A stretch of 64,000 nucleotides of DNA from Odontesthes bonariensis (taxonomy: Eukaryota; Chordata; Actinopteri; Atheriniformes; Atherinopsidae), in NCBI RefSeq assembly GCF_027942865.1, contig NC_134510.1:26033209-26097208 (forward strand), written 5' to 3'. Below the pieces are notes generated by a model, which was not told the origin of the DNA, did not search any database, and saw only the letters and a program-made list of their open reading frames with translations. Position 1 is the stretch's first letter. Each line of letters starts with the position of its first letter. Of this stretch, positions 1-14,200 are shown one piece after another. The translations under genes were made by a program, and so were the position numbers.

Positions 1-3000
1 GAATGACTGAACAAAGATAGCAGCTGAAGAGATATAAAACAGACAATCATCTGTGTAAAGGTTTTTTTCGGTGAGAGTGAAGGACGCTTGTAAGACAGGA
101 AAAGGACGAAAAGATAGAGGTATGTGACAGGAAAAGTTAACCCCTTTAATCAGCTACTGCAGGGGGACAGCGAGTGGGATGAGGAGGACACACACCTCGC
201 AGGAGGATTTCTGACTGGTGAATCCGTGGGTTTGACTGACAGCACCTCTTTGTGACTCACTGACTTGGCTTCTCTGTTGTCTCTCTTATTGTGCCGACTG
301 CAGAGGCTTTCAGACTTGGTTTAAACAACGGACACAACATTACCGTACCCTTATCCAGATTACCTTTCCCTCTAAATCTGACTTCACATCAGTTGTCTAC
401 TAACAAGCCGACGCCCCTTTTTGTCTGGCTGCTGGCACTGATTTTCTAGGCGGCCAGTCGGTAATTGTTTTGAGTTGCCAAATTGCAACAAGACGAATTG
501 GATTATCTACTAGGATTGTCCCCCATTCATCCTCCTTGTTTGCCCCAGATTACATCAGAGTAAAAGTTCCTTTATTTGTGAGTAAGCACATACCTCACTC
601 TCAGAGGGGAGGCCGGAAACATATCTTATGTGTTAGAACAGAAAGGGGATAATAGGATATATGGAGGAGGACAGGAGGTATAGCAGTCCTTCCTGTGCTT
701 GGTATTCTATTCATCCCAATGGAAAGATAAGAGAAGATGGTTGATGGTGATCTAGTTTCTGTTTATGCAATCGAGTGTGTGTTTGAATGGGATTCTGAAT
801 GTTTGCCCATTGTTCACATCTGGCCAAAGCCTAGTCACTTCTGTATTCTCATCATAAATAATGAACAACCAAGAAGGAAATGAAACATTATCCATATAAA
901 ACTCCCCAGGGTGTCTTATCATGAATGACATTGATTCATTCCTGTAATATCATGATCACAGTGTAAACCTTGGCCAATTATAACAGCTAAATTGAGACAG
1001 ATAAACACTGTTTCCAGCCACAGTCTGGGCTTCTTCTCCCATAGCTATTTATTAATTAATCTTCAAAGTGAAAGGCATTCATGTGTTACAAAGCAAGACC
1101 TCTCCTGGGTCAGGCCAACGTAGTAAAGCTTTATGGAGAAACTGGAAGTGCAGAGCAAAGAGACGAGGGCCAATGCATGAGGATTCATTTGCACTTTATG
1201 GTGTGTTTGTGCAGAAGTAGCTGGGGTCAGAACTCGATCCAGAGAACGTGGAGACTGCCTCTGTCTTGTATATTTTGGTACAAACCTCACATAACGACTT
1301 GGTGCGGTTCCTTGGCTTTTCGACCCATCTGAAACAGCTGACACAAGGCACATAGGTGGGTGTGTGAGCTTTGAGTTGAGCTAGTGAAAGGCACAGGCGA
1401 ACAAGAAGGAGTTTTTTTTTTTTTTTTTTGGGTAACTCCATTAAAAAGAACCCCTGGGAAGTTTAGACGACTGACAGCTGAGGTGGAGCCTGGGACAGGA
1501 AAGCAGGAGGGAGAGTGTTTTCATGTGTTTATGTGTGTGTTTTCCTTCACTACTGGTACATATATATGTATATGGCTGCAGGGCTGTCTCTCAGGGCTTC
1601 AGCTGAGTGTGACGGGGGTTCACTCAGGGGTGTAAGAACAAGCCTAGGGGACAACCTGTGGAACACTCTTGTTATCCTCCAGGGAACGATGCTTTTGAGG
1701 TGCAGTCCCCCACCACCCTTCACCTCCAATGTGCCGAATCAGTGGAAGGTAGAAAACCCAGAGAGTATCCCTGACACTAATATGGAAAAAAGCCTGTTTG
1801 GAGTGAATATAAGGGCAAATATTATTCTTCCTGAACGTAACCACGGCGAGCACCTCTGACCTGGCAGTGAAAGTGCTGAAACAAAAAGCCCAAAGACTTT
1901 TTCTGCTCCATCAAAGGAGAGCTAGATAAAATAAACACGGCCATCAGATTACCACGCTGAACACGGGGCCACGTTAGCCTGCGCTGGCCGCCCTGCCGCC
2001 CAACCCCATAGCTCTATGGGAGTTAAGTGTGGGGTCCGCTCAGTCAACACCATGACGCAAAATGGAACAAGCCTCTGACAGAAGCTCCAGGCTGATGGAA
2101 TAAGGCCCCTACCCACAGGCCCACAGGCCCCCTGGTCCGAGAGAAACACACTGAGCAAGAACAGGAGGAAAGACGAGAAAAGGAGGGAAAAGGTAGATGA
2201 GAAAAAGAGGAAAAGACCACCCGTTCCAAACTGATGCCACTGGCCCCGTCCCAAACTGAACAGCGCACACATACAAGCAGAGAAGCAGCAGCAGCAGCAG
2301 GTCAGGACAGACAGCCGCCAGTGGAGAGAAGGCCGGGGCAGGGCAGGGCAGGGTAACGTACAGCGGTTGGTGGTGGTGGTTGTAGCAGCCAGTGAGACTG
2401 TGAGGCTTAGCTGGCTCGCTCTCCTAACAGTGGACAGCCTCAGCTTGGTGGATCTGACCTCACAGGGGTTCTTTCATATCCCTGCGCGTAGTTCTCTGCA
2501 TTTGTGTGTAAGTGCACATATGTGTGCACAAAAAAAAAAGAAAAAAGAAAAGAAAAAGTCTGTGTGTTTATGTGTGTATTTCATGTTTGGGTGACGCAAC
2601 CATGAGAAAACAGATCTGTCCCTTGAGGAATACCACAGTTTTTCTCTTGGCCTTTTAGTCACCTTACTGAGGCTCTACTGTCCGTTTCATCCACGAGCCT
2701 CAGCCACAGTCTGTCTGCGTCTGACAGATTTCCCTCCCAGCACCTCTGACCTTCTCTTCAGTCATCTCAAACCTCACGCAGATTGCTACACCCCCTGTCT
2801 GTCTTTTTGTGTGTCTGACCCAACAGAGATTCCCCTGCTCTCTTGTTTCTTTCCTGGCCTTGACATAGGACTCAGCCTGGGGCGTTGCAAAATATTCCAC
2901 TCTCACTTTGTTTGAGTCTAGAGCTGACTCTTGAGTGAGTGTGTCTCATGCAACCAGGTTCTTAAATGGTTTTATTCCCAAAAAAAGACACTGGATTCCA

Positions 3001-4895
3001 CACTACTCACACTTTCTACTCTGATGTCCTGATAGAAAAGGTCAGAGAAGCCTCATCAGCGGTTCTGTTGTCACCGCATTCTGCCCTTTTGGCCTGACGT
3101 ACGACTTGAAAAACCTCCTTTTACTGCAGGCTTTTGGATGACGCAGGGCTCAGGTAAAGTGTTACCAGATCACAAAAAAGATACTGAGGTCCTGCCAGGT
3201 TGTAGCTGTTACTGTTAAGTGTGTGAGAGCCACGGGCTTTTTTTTTTTTTTCTTGTTCCTGAAAATGACTCCTGTGTGTAAAGCAACGAACACAATCACT
3301 GTGGTCCACGGGGCCTCACACCAGCAGCATTACATTACCGAGCTTGCCTCCCTACTGTTCTGCTTTTCTTTTCATCCTTCCCTCTTTTCTCCTCTGACTC
3401 AGCTGTTTTGTAGGAAACTCCGTCTCTTTGAAGAAGGGAAGAATCTTTCATTACTCGACAGCAGGGAAAAAGAAGGAGATGATAGGGGCGAAATGACTGC
3501 ACCATTGTCTTCATCCCCTCCCTCTATCCACCACTGATAATTGTGTTGAGCTAATTACAGAGAGCTGCTACAACAGGTGTGGGACTCTGCACCTGGGTCA
3601 AGAAGTCTTCTAAGTGCATTTGTGTGTGTGTATGACTTAGCAAATCTGGGTGAAAGTGTGTATGACATTTAGTCTCTGTCAATTATTTAGATCACAGAAA
3701 ACTGAGTGTGTTACATGCTTACTAAACCTCTCTTGTTACTTAATAGCACTCAGACAGTGGTCGGCACATTGTATCACAGATTACTGTAATATCACACAAT
3801 CATAGCATGGACCTATACCAGTCTGAACCCCATCTGTGTTCGATTATAAAGCTACAGACTACATGTGTGTGACATTACTGGAAGGCTGAAATTAGCACAC
3901 AAACACGGTCTCACTCTCACTCATACACCACATTGAATTTCAAATGAGGGTGATTACAATCACCTAATTGATAAATGTAACCACGCAAATCCTCTCCTCA
4001 TGATTCATAATCTATATCCAGTCTTCTCAATGGCATGTTTCTTGATGACGGCACAGTAAGAAATTGGAGAGACTGAACTGGAGGCAACTGGGATGATGTA
4101 AGCAGAGTTCTCTCACGGGATTGATGTTTTTTTGTGCTTTTTACCGTAAAGGAACTCAACTGACCGGAAGAAAAGGAAGCCATCTGGCCGCACGCCAAAT
4201 GTGAAGCATTATAACTTGAGTTTTCTGAGACGTCACAGAGCTTCACTCTCAAAACAAAGAGCGTCATGATTTGTTTTCTAAAGACATCTGGGAGACTAGA
4301 CAGTGAAATTGACTGGATGTGATAAAATTGTGACAAACCAGTTTAAGTTACTCACTCTAAATGGTGATATCAACAGTCTGCTGTCTGCCCATGACAGCTA
4401 CTTGCTACTCATTTTCAAACTAGATTAACCTTTCATGTGGTTAAAGAATTGCACAACATTAATGAAAGTGGAAACCCCAGTAATCAATGTGTCACACCAA
4501 CTAAAGGGAAATGAATCCTTTCCCTGCTTTTAAGTCACTAGAATTGGCCTTTACGACAGCTTACCTAGGTAAAGGTAATCTTTGTGTGTGGTCATCACAG
4601 TCTCATTTGCTCGCCTGAGTCACGACCCTACGTAAAATGCTATCATTATTACAGGAAATGAGAATGGGTCTTCGGAGGAGATGATAATGTAACTGTATCA
4701 GCTCCTTAGTCAAGCAATTCTACCTGCAGACTCATCATTTAAAGTCAAAGATGAATGGGTCCTGGATCGCCACCTTGTGGAAAGTTTTTTTGGTGTGGCA
4801 GCTGAGGAGCGTGCCAAGCCCCAGGGGCCCTGCTGTGGGAAACAAAATTGTCAAAGACTATACGGAAACTGTAAGTCTTTTAGAGTAGAATTCAG
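1..4895. other. Left flank, no gene recognised
   Basis: About 4.9 kb with no exon I can support on either strand. Open frames here are short, lack flanking splice signals that join in phase, and resemble no protein I know. Visible low-complexity stretches are a T-run near 1411-1429, a short CAG run near 2287-2300, a GGGCA run near 2336-2351, an A-rich purine tract near 2528-2558 and a T-run near 3238-3251. The segment lies downstream of rasip1 and may hold distal 3' UTR, regulatory DNA or unrecognised UTR exons of another gene. Confidence 0.5.
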
Positions 4896-5067
4896 CATTT
4901 TATTAAAAACAAGTAGTTTGAAAAACATACATGGAAGCCAAGTAAAAGAGTCATGTAAAGTTTAACAGTACGTGGCTGAATTCAACAGACGTGGATTTTT
5001 ACTACCCTCTTTGAAATAAATCCTATAAAGACATAACAAAGCCAGTACAATTGTTTTACTAGAAAAT

Positions 5068-5073
5068 TTTATT
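5068..5073 (-). terminator. Candidate rasip1 polyadenylation signal (AATAAA)
   Basis: Plus-strand TTTATT reads AATAAA on the minus strand, about 200 nt past the rasip1 stop codon. A second AATAAA on the same strand lies at 4898-4903. Either could end the rasip1 transcript. The choice is inferred from motif and distance only. Confidence 0.4.
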
Positions 5074-5275
5074 CTATATATGAATTGCCTTAAATGTAAT
5101 TATATGAAGGTGTCATGAAACACAAAAGCCAGGCAGCCAAATGCAGAGAACATGTCCAGAATGGATTTCCCTCGTGTGCAGTTTCCTGTTTCTGGTTATA
5201 TGTTTTTTTTTTTAATTCCCCTTTTTTTTTCTTTACTTCTATGAAACTTCCATAGAGAGACAAATATGGACTTCT

Positions 5276-8200
5276 TCAAAGCCGAGTTCTCTGATTGGCA
5301 GGGAGCTCATCCTGATCAAGTCCCCACAAGAAGGTGCGGAGATGTGTAACTTCCTTTTGGAGCTCAGGGCTTGGGATTGGCTGGGAGAGGTCAAGGCGTG
5401 GAGTCTCATTTGGCAGGATAAGAGGAGGGTGGTCCAGAAAGCTCTCAAAGATGTCTAAAAGATGAAAGAAGCATTAGAAACAATGGACTTTTCCTGTCAT
5501 TTTCTAATCATAATCTTTATTTGTTCAATTTTTTTTATTACCTCCACTCAGCTCTGTGCCGGGTAGAGGAGCCCAGGATGCTGGTGGAGCTCTTGTTGGT
5601 CCCAGCTTGTAGTGGGTGAGCAGGTGGTGCAGCTGGGAAGAACTTAACAATGCATGTTCTTCCTGTAGACTGGTCCAGGATGACTGGAAGATGAGAAATT
5701 AAAGAGTCCATGTTGAGCTTATGTACTGGTTAATAATCATTTTTTGATGGTACACCTGAAGAAGTTTATATGCTTTAGTGTTCAAAAGACACATTTTTCC
5801 CCATACTGTACATTGAAGCAATACCTCTTGTCTAAAATGCTCCATTTGAGCTCTTGCCTTTTAATTGTCCCCTTCCTGAAAGGTCCAGTCTGTTGTCAAA
5901 ACATATTGGACAGCTGCTCATTCTTTAAGGGGTGTTAAACCAGCCACAAGCCAGGTCTTGTGCAAATGTATTTCAATGTAATGTTACCAAGTAAAGGAGG
6001 AAAAGCCTGGACTTTATGAGTGAGAGAATAACTCGCTGTGGTGTGGGCTTTTAGGACACTTGGTAACCAAACCAATGAGAACAACCAGCAGCAATAAGAG
6101 GAACCTGCTGAGTCTCTTTGCATTGCCTGTGTCTGGACAAACAAAATAACACTTGAACACACAGCAAAGATGATTTTTAATTACCAGCCACAGCCTACAA
6201 TTTACACCTGCCAACTAGACATAACTCACCAGTGCAGAAGGAGGCCACAGTAAGTAAGTTATGCAATAAGAGAAACTGTGAGATTGTATAAAGTACAAGT
6301 AAAGCCAACAAAAGTAAATATAGCAGGGCGTTCTATGTGTTTTTTTTAGTAGTCTCGCACAAAGTTATGACAATCTGTTGGTTTTTTCTTCACTCCACAT
6401 GGGCACATTGTTGTGAATGTGTGGCTTGTTCCAGAGAGATGAAGATGATAAATGAGAAAAGACTGTATGTGACATGTTAAGTTAGCTGTTTGCCTTCTGT
6501 CAACACTGCCTCGCTTCTAGTGTACTCATTTGCTACACTGAACAACCAGTCAGAGTGAGCCCTCCCCCCAACAGACACTGATTCAACATGTTGTACCAGC
6601 TGAAAAAAGATGACAAAGTTGAATACAATGGTGCTCACACACCAAATATGCAAATGAAAGATGTTCACAGATGGTTCAGATGAGCCCGTCTTCCAATTGT
6701 CTGGTATTTAGAACAAAAAAAAACAACTTTATAAGACACTCAAAAGAAGGGAAAGCTAAAACAACATAGAAAATAGTCTGTTGAGCAAAAACGTGTTAAC
6801 CTTAAGAAGGTGGTGGACTTTTGGAATATCTGAACCAATTCAACTTGCAGATTTCTCCCCCTCCCTCTCTGCTGTGATTCAGCTTTGCCTCCAAAGCCTC
6901 CCTGCCCCTTGCAAAGGAGGCTGTCATGTACTCACAGGCTGATAACCAACTGTAGAAGTGTCTGTGGACTACAGACTGTCTGGTTCTTATTGGTTGCTTT
7001 TACTCAGGCATAGTGGATTCTTGAAAATCATGTTATAAACTTTTATTCAAGCTACTAAGAGCTGCTAGAATGCAGACAATGCTAGTTAAAATGAGTCAGA
7101 ACAGTGGAAAAAAGTGCATTTGCTGCACATGAAGCCAGGTTACCTGGATGAGTCGTGTTTTAGGAATACACAGAAAGTTGACCGTGATGGACAGTTTCTT
7201 CATAAACTCAGAGGCTATGTCTCCTAAGCCCGCCCCTTGTAGCCAGTCCAGAACCAGATCCAAGTTTGTACGGATCTGGACTGCTCTGGACCATGAAAAT
7301 AGCCCATCTGTAGAAAAAGGTAGGAGGAAACAGAAAGAGAAAATGCAAAATGATTGTATTTTAATAAAGCTGTCGATAACTAGCCTATACAAAACAGCAC
7401 TTGTCTCATCTCACAACCTCAAACAGTGAATCTAGCGAGATTCTGAAAATATTGTTGTCTGATTCAGTGGCACTGCTTTTACACAATATTTTAGCACTAC
7501 ACATCAACTCATGATTGTCACTCATGGTCACAGTGGCCCACTGCTACGCGAAATCTAGAAAAGCCAGACAGGATTGCTGTAGCCCATGCCCTCTCACCTC
7601 TCTCAAGCAAAGTATTGAGCAAGGAGGTGTTGGTGAAGAAGAAGAGGTAGCCAAAAGTTTGGGAGGTGAGTGGCGGAGACAGACACGCTTCCCGAGACAG
7701 CATCAGAGAGCAGCGGTACACCTCCACCAATCCAGCAACCTTGGGAGGCAAGGAGGACACATCATCCTCTTCTCCTTCTCCTCCTGTTTTCTCTTCTCCC
7801 TCCACACCCTGAGCTCCATCCTTTTTTTTCACCTTCTCCTCACTGGAGAAGGGGTTGGTGTCCAGGAGAGCCGGAAGAAGGGAGTACAAGGTCTGTGTTG
7901 ATGGACAGGTCAGAAAAGTTTAATGCTGCACAACTCACACATACCTTACATTTTTCTGTGCACGTCAGCATGATAGCATCATCAAAATGAACATGTGAGC
8001 CTCTACCATAGCTTTAGACATGTCATTTTGTCCCAAATGTTTAATACATACTATTTTAAGTAGCATTTTTTCATAGGCAGTGTTTTAACACATGGTAATA
8101 AGCAACAAAACAAAGTGCGATGCATGTCAACTGAGTATCGTGACACTATCATCATTACCTCTATGCACATTTTTAAACTGCAAACCATATATTTGACAAT

Positions 8201-11200
8201 TCAAAACACATGTGTCAGCATAATGAGGGAAAACATTGAAATTAAAATGATAAAAAAAACTTATAATAAGGTTTTCAAGAAAACAAATTGGCCAAAAACA
8301 AATCATATTGTGACACTGACGATTAAAAAAATTGTGAAATGTTTTTCAGACAGATGGAGCACTCTTGAAATACATCAAATTTTGAGTCATGTGCACCACT
8401 TGATTGAACATTTAATCATCAACTAAGTCAGTGATAGGCTGCTATCATTAAGGAGTTATTTAGACAGTTTTAGGCAGAAGGTGGATTGAAAATTAATTTT
8501 CCAACCTCCTGCAGATTACTGAAAAAGCCCTTTTAATGCAGCAGTACAAAAAAAAAGCTCCATCCTATGTTTCCAATTACTCTAATTCTGCCAACAAAGG
8601 CATCAAATATGACTAAATGTCAGCCTGCCCTCCTTCCTCACCTTGACTTGAATTCTATTTAGACTTTGTACACCCTTCTCAAACATGAGATTTACAGCGA
8701 GGGAGGACAATAGATCTGTTGCTGTTAGACCTGGTTGTTGCATCAGCCGAAGTTTATTGTGATCAGATCAAGAAAGTGGCTGCAGGGATCAAATGATCAT
8801 GGCAGTGAATGAAAAGAAGGACTGCATTTCTGATCACTGAGCACTTTAAAAAGACCAATAATGATAATTGCCAATCTGCGTTACTTATTTGTCTAATGAG
8901 CAAGCGAATTATAAAAATCTGTTTGGGATTTAGTTGCATCATGATGCTGCATGCAAAACTGAGTGCTTTTCAGGCTTGAGGTTTATCAAGATCTTGGATC
9001 ACGGAACATCTTTGTTAAACAAACAAACTAACCCAGAGTACAATTCACATAAATGTTGTGCACACAGAGTACAGGCAAATAAGTGTGGGTTATGTTGGGA
9101 CAGTTTAGAAAAATTTAATTAGTCTTCAGAAAAAGTGTCTCTCACTTCCAATTAAACTCTCACATGTGACATGACAGATAGAAAGGTAAAGTATGTTGAC
9201 TTATTATACTAACTGCTAAAGCTGTGGTACCATGATGTGTTTATGCATGTATGTTTTTTGTTTGCATATTTTCTACCTTGGTGAGGTGATACACACATTG
9301 TTGGAAGGTGTGCATAATGACATCGTCCAGTTGGGCCAAAGCTTCTGAACAGGTGTCCATATCAGCTGTCAAAACAGGATCCCCAGGAGCTTCCAACAAA
9401 CAATTGGCAAGATTAATATGAGACGAAGCTGCAGCTTTTCTTTCTGTCTTCAACTATGCCAAAGACTTGTGCTGACTTATAACTCGAGCCAGTGATTTCT
9501 GCTGTTTTCATATTCCTCTCACCTTCAAATTCCCACTCTTTCTCCATGTTTTCAACTTTGACCTGGAAGAAGTTAAGGAGCTCCGTGGCGTTTGACATCC
9601 AGAACATGAGGGGTCGCAGGTCGGATGACAGTTTCTGGACATTTGGTGTGCTTATTTCCCCTTCTTGCTCAGCTGAACTGCACACGACATTTAGGTAATC
9701 CCAAAGTTATGTTATTGTGAACATTCTCCTGTCAGTGTTTTGTTTGTGCTTTAAAGGAGAAACAAACCATACTGTGACAAAAATTAGACTGAGCTATTAT
9801 TACACATTTTTCAACATCACTGCATTACAATGCTTTCATCATACCACAAAAATTTCCCAAAGACATAACAGCACAAGCACAAATGTATCATGAATCACTC
9901 AGCAGGAGTGCTCTAAACAGAGGAAACATTACGTCGAACAAAAATGTTCTTACTTTTGCGTGGGATGCTTATCCCCGAATTCCTTAATGTTATCCTGTGA
10001 AGAGAGTTGGAGACAGAAAAGAGGAAACACATCTTACTGTGGGGGTGGAGAAGGGGGAGTAGAGTCTAGCCCTGCAGCCAGGACAATTACAGCACATTTT
10101 CCAGCAGGAGGGAAGTGACTTCAGCTCATCCTCGCTCCTGTTCACAACCCAGAAGGCCACAACGAAGGGCATACGTCTGTCCGCTGTTTTTTTCTGTCTG
10201 ACTGAATGCGGTAATCTCACTCTGCTAACCTGATGTTTTTCTGCCAAGTGTGTTTAACTGTGGCCAGGGCCTTGGTGTCATAAAACACCCTCTTAAAGAA
10301 GTTCATTTGTCCTGCAACAGAACCACCCTTGGATCAGTGAGAAAACTTGGAAATTTACCTCAAACATTTCATCTTATTTCATATTTTCAGCAGTTGTTTC
10401 TCTGTCAACAGCAGCAGCACAGCTGGTCCTTCACTTTGGTTCAAACTGTGTAAATCTCAGTTGGATAAATTGCCTTGAAACGTAGCACAGGCATGCATGG
10501 ATGCCTAGATGATTAGTTATATTGACTACAGCGATCCTCTGATATTTTCCTTTAGCACTGCCAGCATGTCAAATTTTAAAAAATTGTCCAATACTTTACA
10601 GATTAAATGGCATTTTCATCTCCGTCACTTAAACTTTTGTAAATGCTGAACTATGAAATGCAAAAGGAAAATTGGCAAAAATGACACCTTCACGTGATGA
10701 GACGACCTGAGCTTGTGATGATGAAGTTGGAACAGCAGGTTTTGTTGCAATGCAATATCAAGCTGTTGGTTTAATTTTCCTCACCCAGACAATTTCTTTA
10801 ATTAGATTGGCTGACTTGAGTAATATCTGCGGTGTCAGGGCAGGGTCCAGGTGTTTGGAGGCGTGATCTATCATGATTGACAGGAGATAAGCAGGAGCCA
10901 AAGGCCCACCACCGGAGTCCGGAGAGGAATTTTTGGAGATTATCTCCTAAAAGAAAAGAAATCACAACATTTATTGACGTACTGTAATAAGACAACACTA
11001 GAGTAAAACATTAAAGTTTATTTACTCTTGTTGTCTGCCTGTCTCACCTGTAACAAGGCGTCTGTATGACGAGGATGGAATTTCAAAACTGCCTCAGTAG
11101 ACCCCAGGTACTGCCTGAGAGCCTCCTGTCTGTCCACCAGCCCGGATGGGCAGCAGGTGGTGGAGACATCAGCCTGCCATGGCAGCGTCAATGCGAGTGG

Positions 11201-14200
11201 TGGCGCTGGACTCACACGTGGGTCACGGTACAAGAAAAGAAAGTGGTTCCCCAGACCGATCACATCCCCAGGTTTTAAGAATGTCTCCCTGTACAGCGCC
11301 ACCCCATTGTGAGTGACTGCACCTCCTCTGAAGGGCCGCATCAGAGCTGCGATACAATAAATAGAAATTTGGGTTGGACTTCATTAAACCCTGCATTAAG
11401 GACTTTATGTTTAGGACTTCCTGTCCAGAGTTTTTGGGTACCTTGTCCACTGGGTGTCTCTGGTACAGCAGCATCTCTCCTGATCAGTAAGTGCCTGGCC
11501 AAAAGGTCGGGGGCCGACAGGAACGTGTCCACCTTCAGAGGCCTCTTCCCTTTCCTTTCTCTTTCTCTATCCTTCTCTCTCTCCCTTATTGTTGGTTTTC
11601 TCCCGAACACATGTGTATGTCCCGCCATAATATATAAAACAAAGTCCTACACAAAACACACGGAGGAGAATACAGGGAGGTCTGTTATCTCTTAAGTGCA
11701 ACGGTTTATATCAACCCCACATCAGATGGTAAATAAACAGTACGCAGTTGAAAAGGAGTGAAGTGTGTCACAGTTTGCTACAAAAGAGACCTGTGTGAGG
11801 TCATTGTGTGAGATGAGGTGATGTGAGCACAGGGGTTTTGTGTACTGTATGGGTAAATTGTTGAGGCATTGTGTCGCTTTGAGTCCGTGCTTGTAGCATC
11901 CCGATGGTATGTGGCGATTACGGACATGCAGGTATGATGTCAGGTATGGGGTGCGTCCTTCATTTACATAAGTGCACCTCAGAGCATGTTGCTGTAAGTG
12001 CCTATGTGAATGTTAGTGTGCGTTCATGTGTTTATATAAGCTATGTGTGTGTTGACGTTGTTTGTGCTTGTGATTTAATCTGTCAGCATGTCTCACCTTG
12101 CTCTGATCGTAACCTTGCAGCAACAAGAAGTAGGGCCGGTCCGTCGGTGGAAGGATGAGGCTCTGTGACATCACTTCCAGGTCACAGCTGGAGTAATCCT
12201 TCTCGTCATCTGCCGGCTGATTGGTCCATCCGACCTTCGCTTCAGCTTTTGAGGCTCTGACCTGAAGAAAGGGTTGAAGACACGATGGTTAGATCCGGGG
12301 CCCTTAGGTGCAAAACACAACAGCATGAAACAAAACACAAAGAATATTACAAAAATTAGATATTTCAGAGAACACAACAAAGTTTCAGATAAGATAACAA
12401 AAGCAGGACACCTGGCATTTTACTAAATAAAGAATTAAAAAAAGACAGAACACCAAAACAGATCACTCAACATTTTAGAAAGCACAACTAAATCAGAAAA
12501 TACAAGGTCTCACAAACAAAAAGCAACAAAACAACCTTTTACAAAGCGTAAGTAAAGTATACACTAATGTTGTGTTTTCTATAATAACATGTTGTTTTTT
12601 ACATATTACTCTGTTTGTCTGTTTGTCTGTCAGGTTCCCTGAAAAGTTGCCTTACAGTGAAGATATTCATTGTTTTGTTGTTATTTGTTACCTTTTTTTC
12701 CCAAGTTTTTGTCTTTTGTTGTTTTTGTAAAACTTGTTTTCTGAGCAGTTGTTCAATGAAATGTTTTGTTTTCTGAAATTTGTTTTTCACATTGAGTTTC
12801 CTGTTTTGTTGTTGTGCTTCCGTTATGTCTTCCGTTTCGCTGAAATGTTACCTGACATGTCATCATGTTTTGCAAAATGTAGCCTTTTTTTTTTCCTACA
12901 CATTTTTAATGTTGTTGTATTTTGTTTTATGGATCTTGAGCCACTTAAAGGACACAAAGCATTTAAAGGATGCATCATTAATTCAGTCTGTCTTGACTGT
13001 ACCATGCTGTTACCTCTCCTGGCTGTGGGTTGATCATGCTCACAATGTTTTTCCTGTCCTGCACCCCTCCAATGTTGTTGGGTCGGCTGCCTGAACCACG
13101 GGGATCATTGCCGACATGGTTGCCTTGACGACGACGCAGACTCAGGTTCATGTCACTGATGCTCCTCCGGAGCTCCGTGTTTCTTCCACGGTGACCGCGT
13201 TCACTCTCCTCTGGTCCTCCACCTGACTCTATCCTTCTCCGCCTCCAGCGCACACCTGTTACGCAGAAAATCACAGCACCCATCAGTTTCCTGCTATGTT
13301 GTGTATAATGAGCCAGACTTTTCTTTGCATGCCACCATACCTGTCTGCTAAGTCTCACACATACCTTGGTAGCCCTCCCCCTCCCTCTCACGCTCTTTCT
13401 CCCTTTCTCTTTCCTCTCTCTCATAGTCTTCCTTCCTTTGGATTTCAAAGCGCCGCTCAAATCCATCCTTAGGCCGCCACATGTCCACCAACAATAAAGG
13501 ACATTCCCAAGGGGCAACGCTTCTCCGGCACTCTGTCTCCCATTTGATAGCTCCATCTGGCTGCTGGATGGGCTTTCCAATGACATCACACAACAGGAAG
13601 TCTTCAGGGCTGTGTTTCTGGAGAGCTAGAAGGTAATGGAGAAAGGAAAGACAAGGATGAGGGGAGAAATGGGGTGATTATTTTCCCATAACATTTGAGT
13701 TTATGCTCATGTAACCCATTTGGTTACAATTTTTTAAAGCCAGTAATGGATCACAACATAGGCCAAATCAGAGGAGATTTGCCTTGTCATACCAGCATCA
13801 TCCGTCTCCTCCCTCTCTCTTTCAGTGTAGCGAGTGATGACCTGAGCGATGAGCTGCCTGGCAGTGGAGTAAATGTTGGCCAGCAGGGAGCGATAGTTGG
13901 CTCCACTGGACAAAGCATCTCCGTAGATTTTGATCAGGCCTGGGGCAGAAGAAGAGGCAGGGGGCAAGTAGTGGTGGGAGGAGGGGGCAGCTGAATGAGC
14001 CCAAACCTCTCTTTCCCTTTCCCCCACTGCCCGGTCCCGGTCACTGTTGGAGCGCCCCCGCAGGAAGAGATGGGAAAGACGCTTTGCACGAGACTGGGGG
14101 CCAGCAGCCCGTGGCCTGAGGAAGGCCGGGGATGGAGACGGGGATGGGGAAGGGGAAGCCAGCGAGGGGGTGGAGTTAGAAAGGGAAGAAGAAGGAGCAG

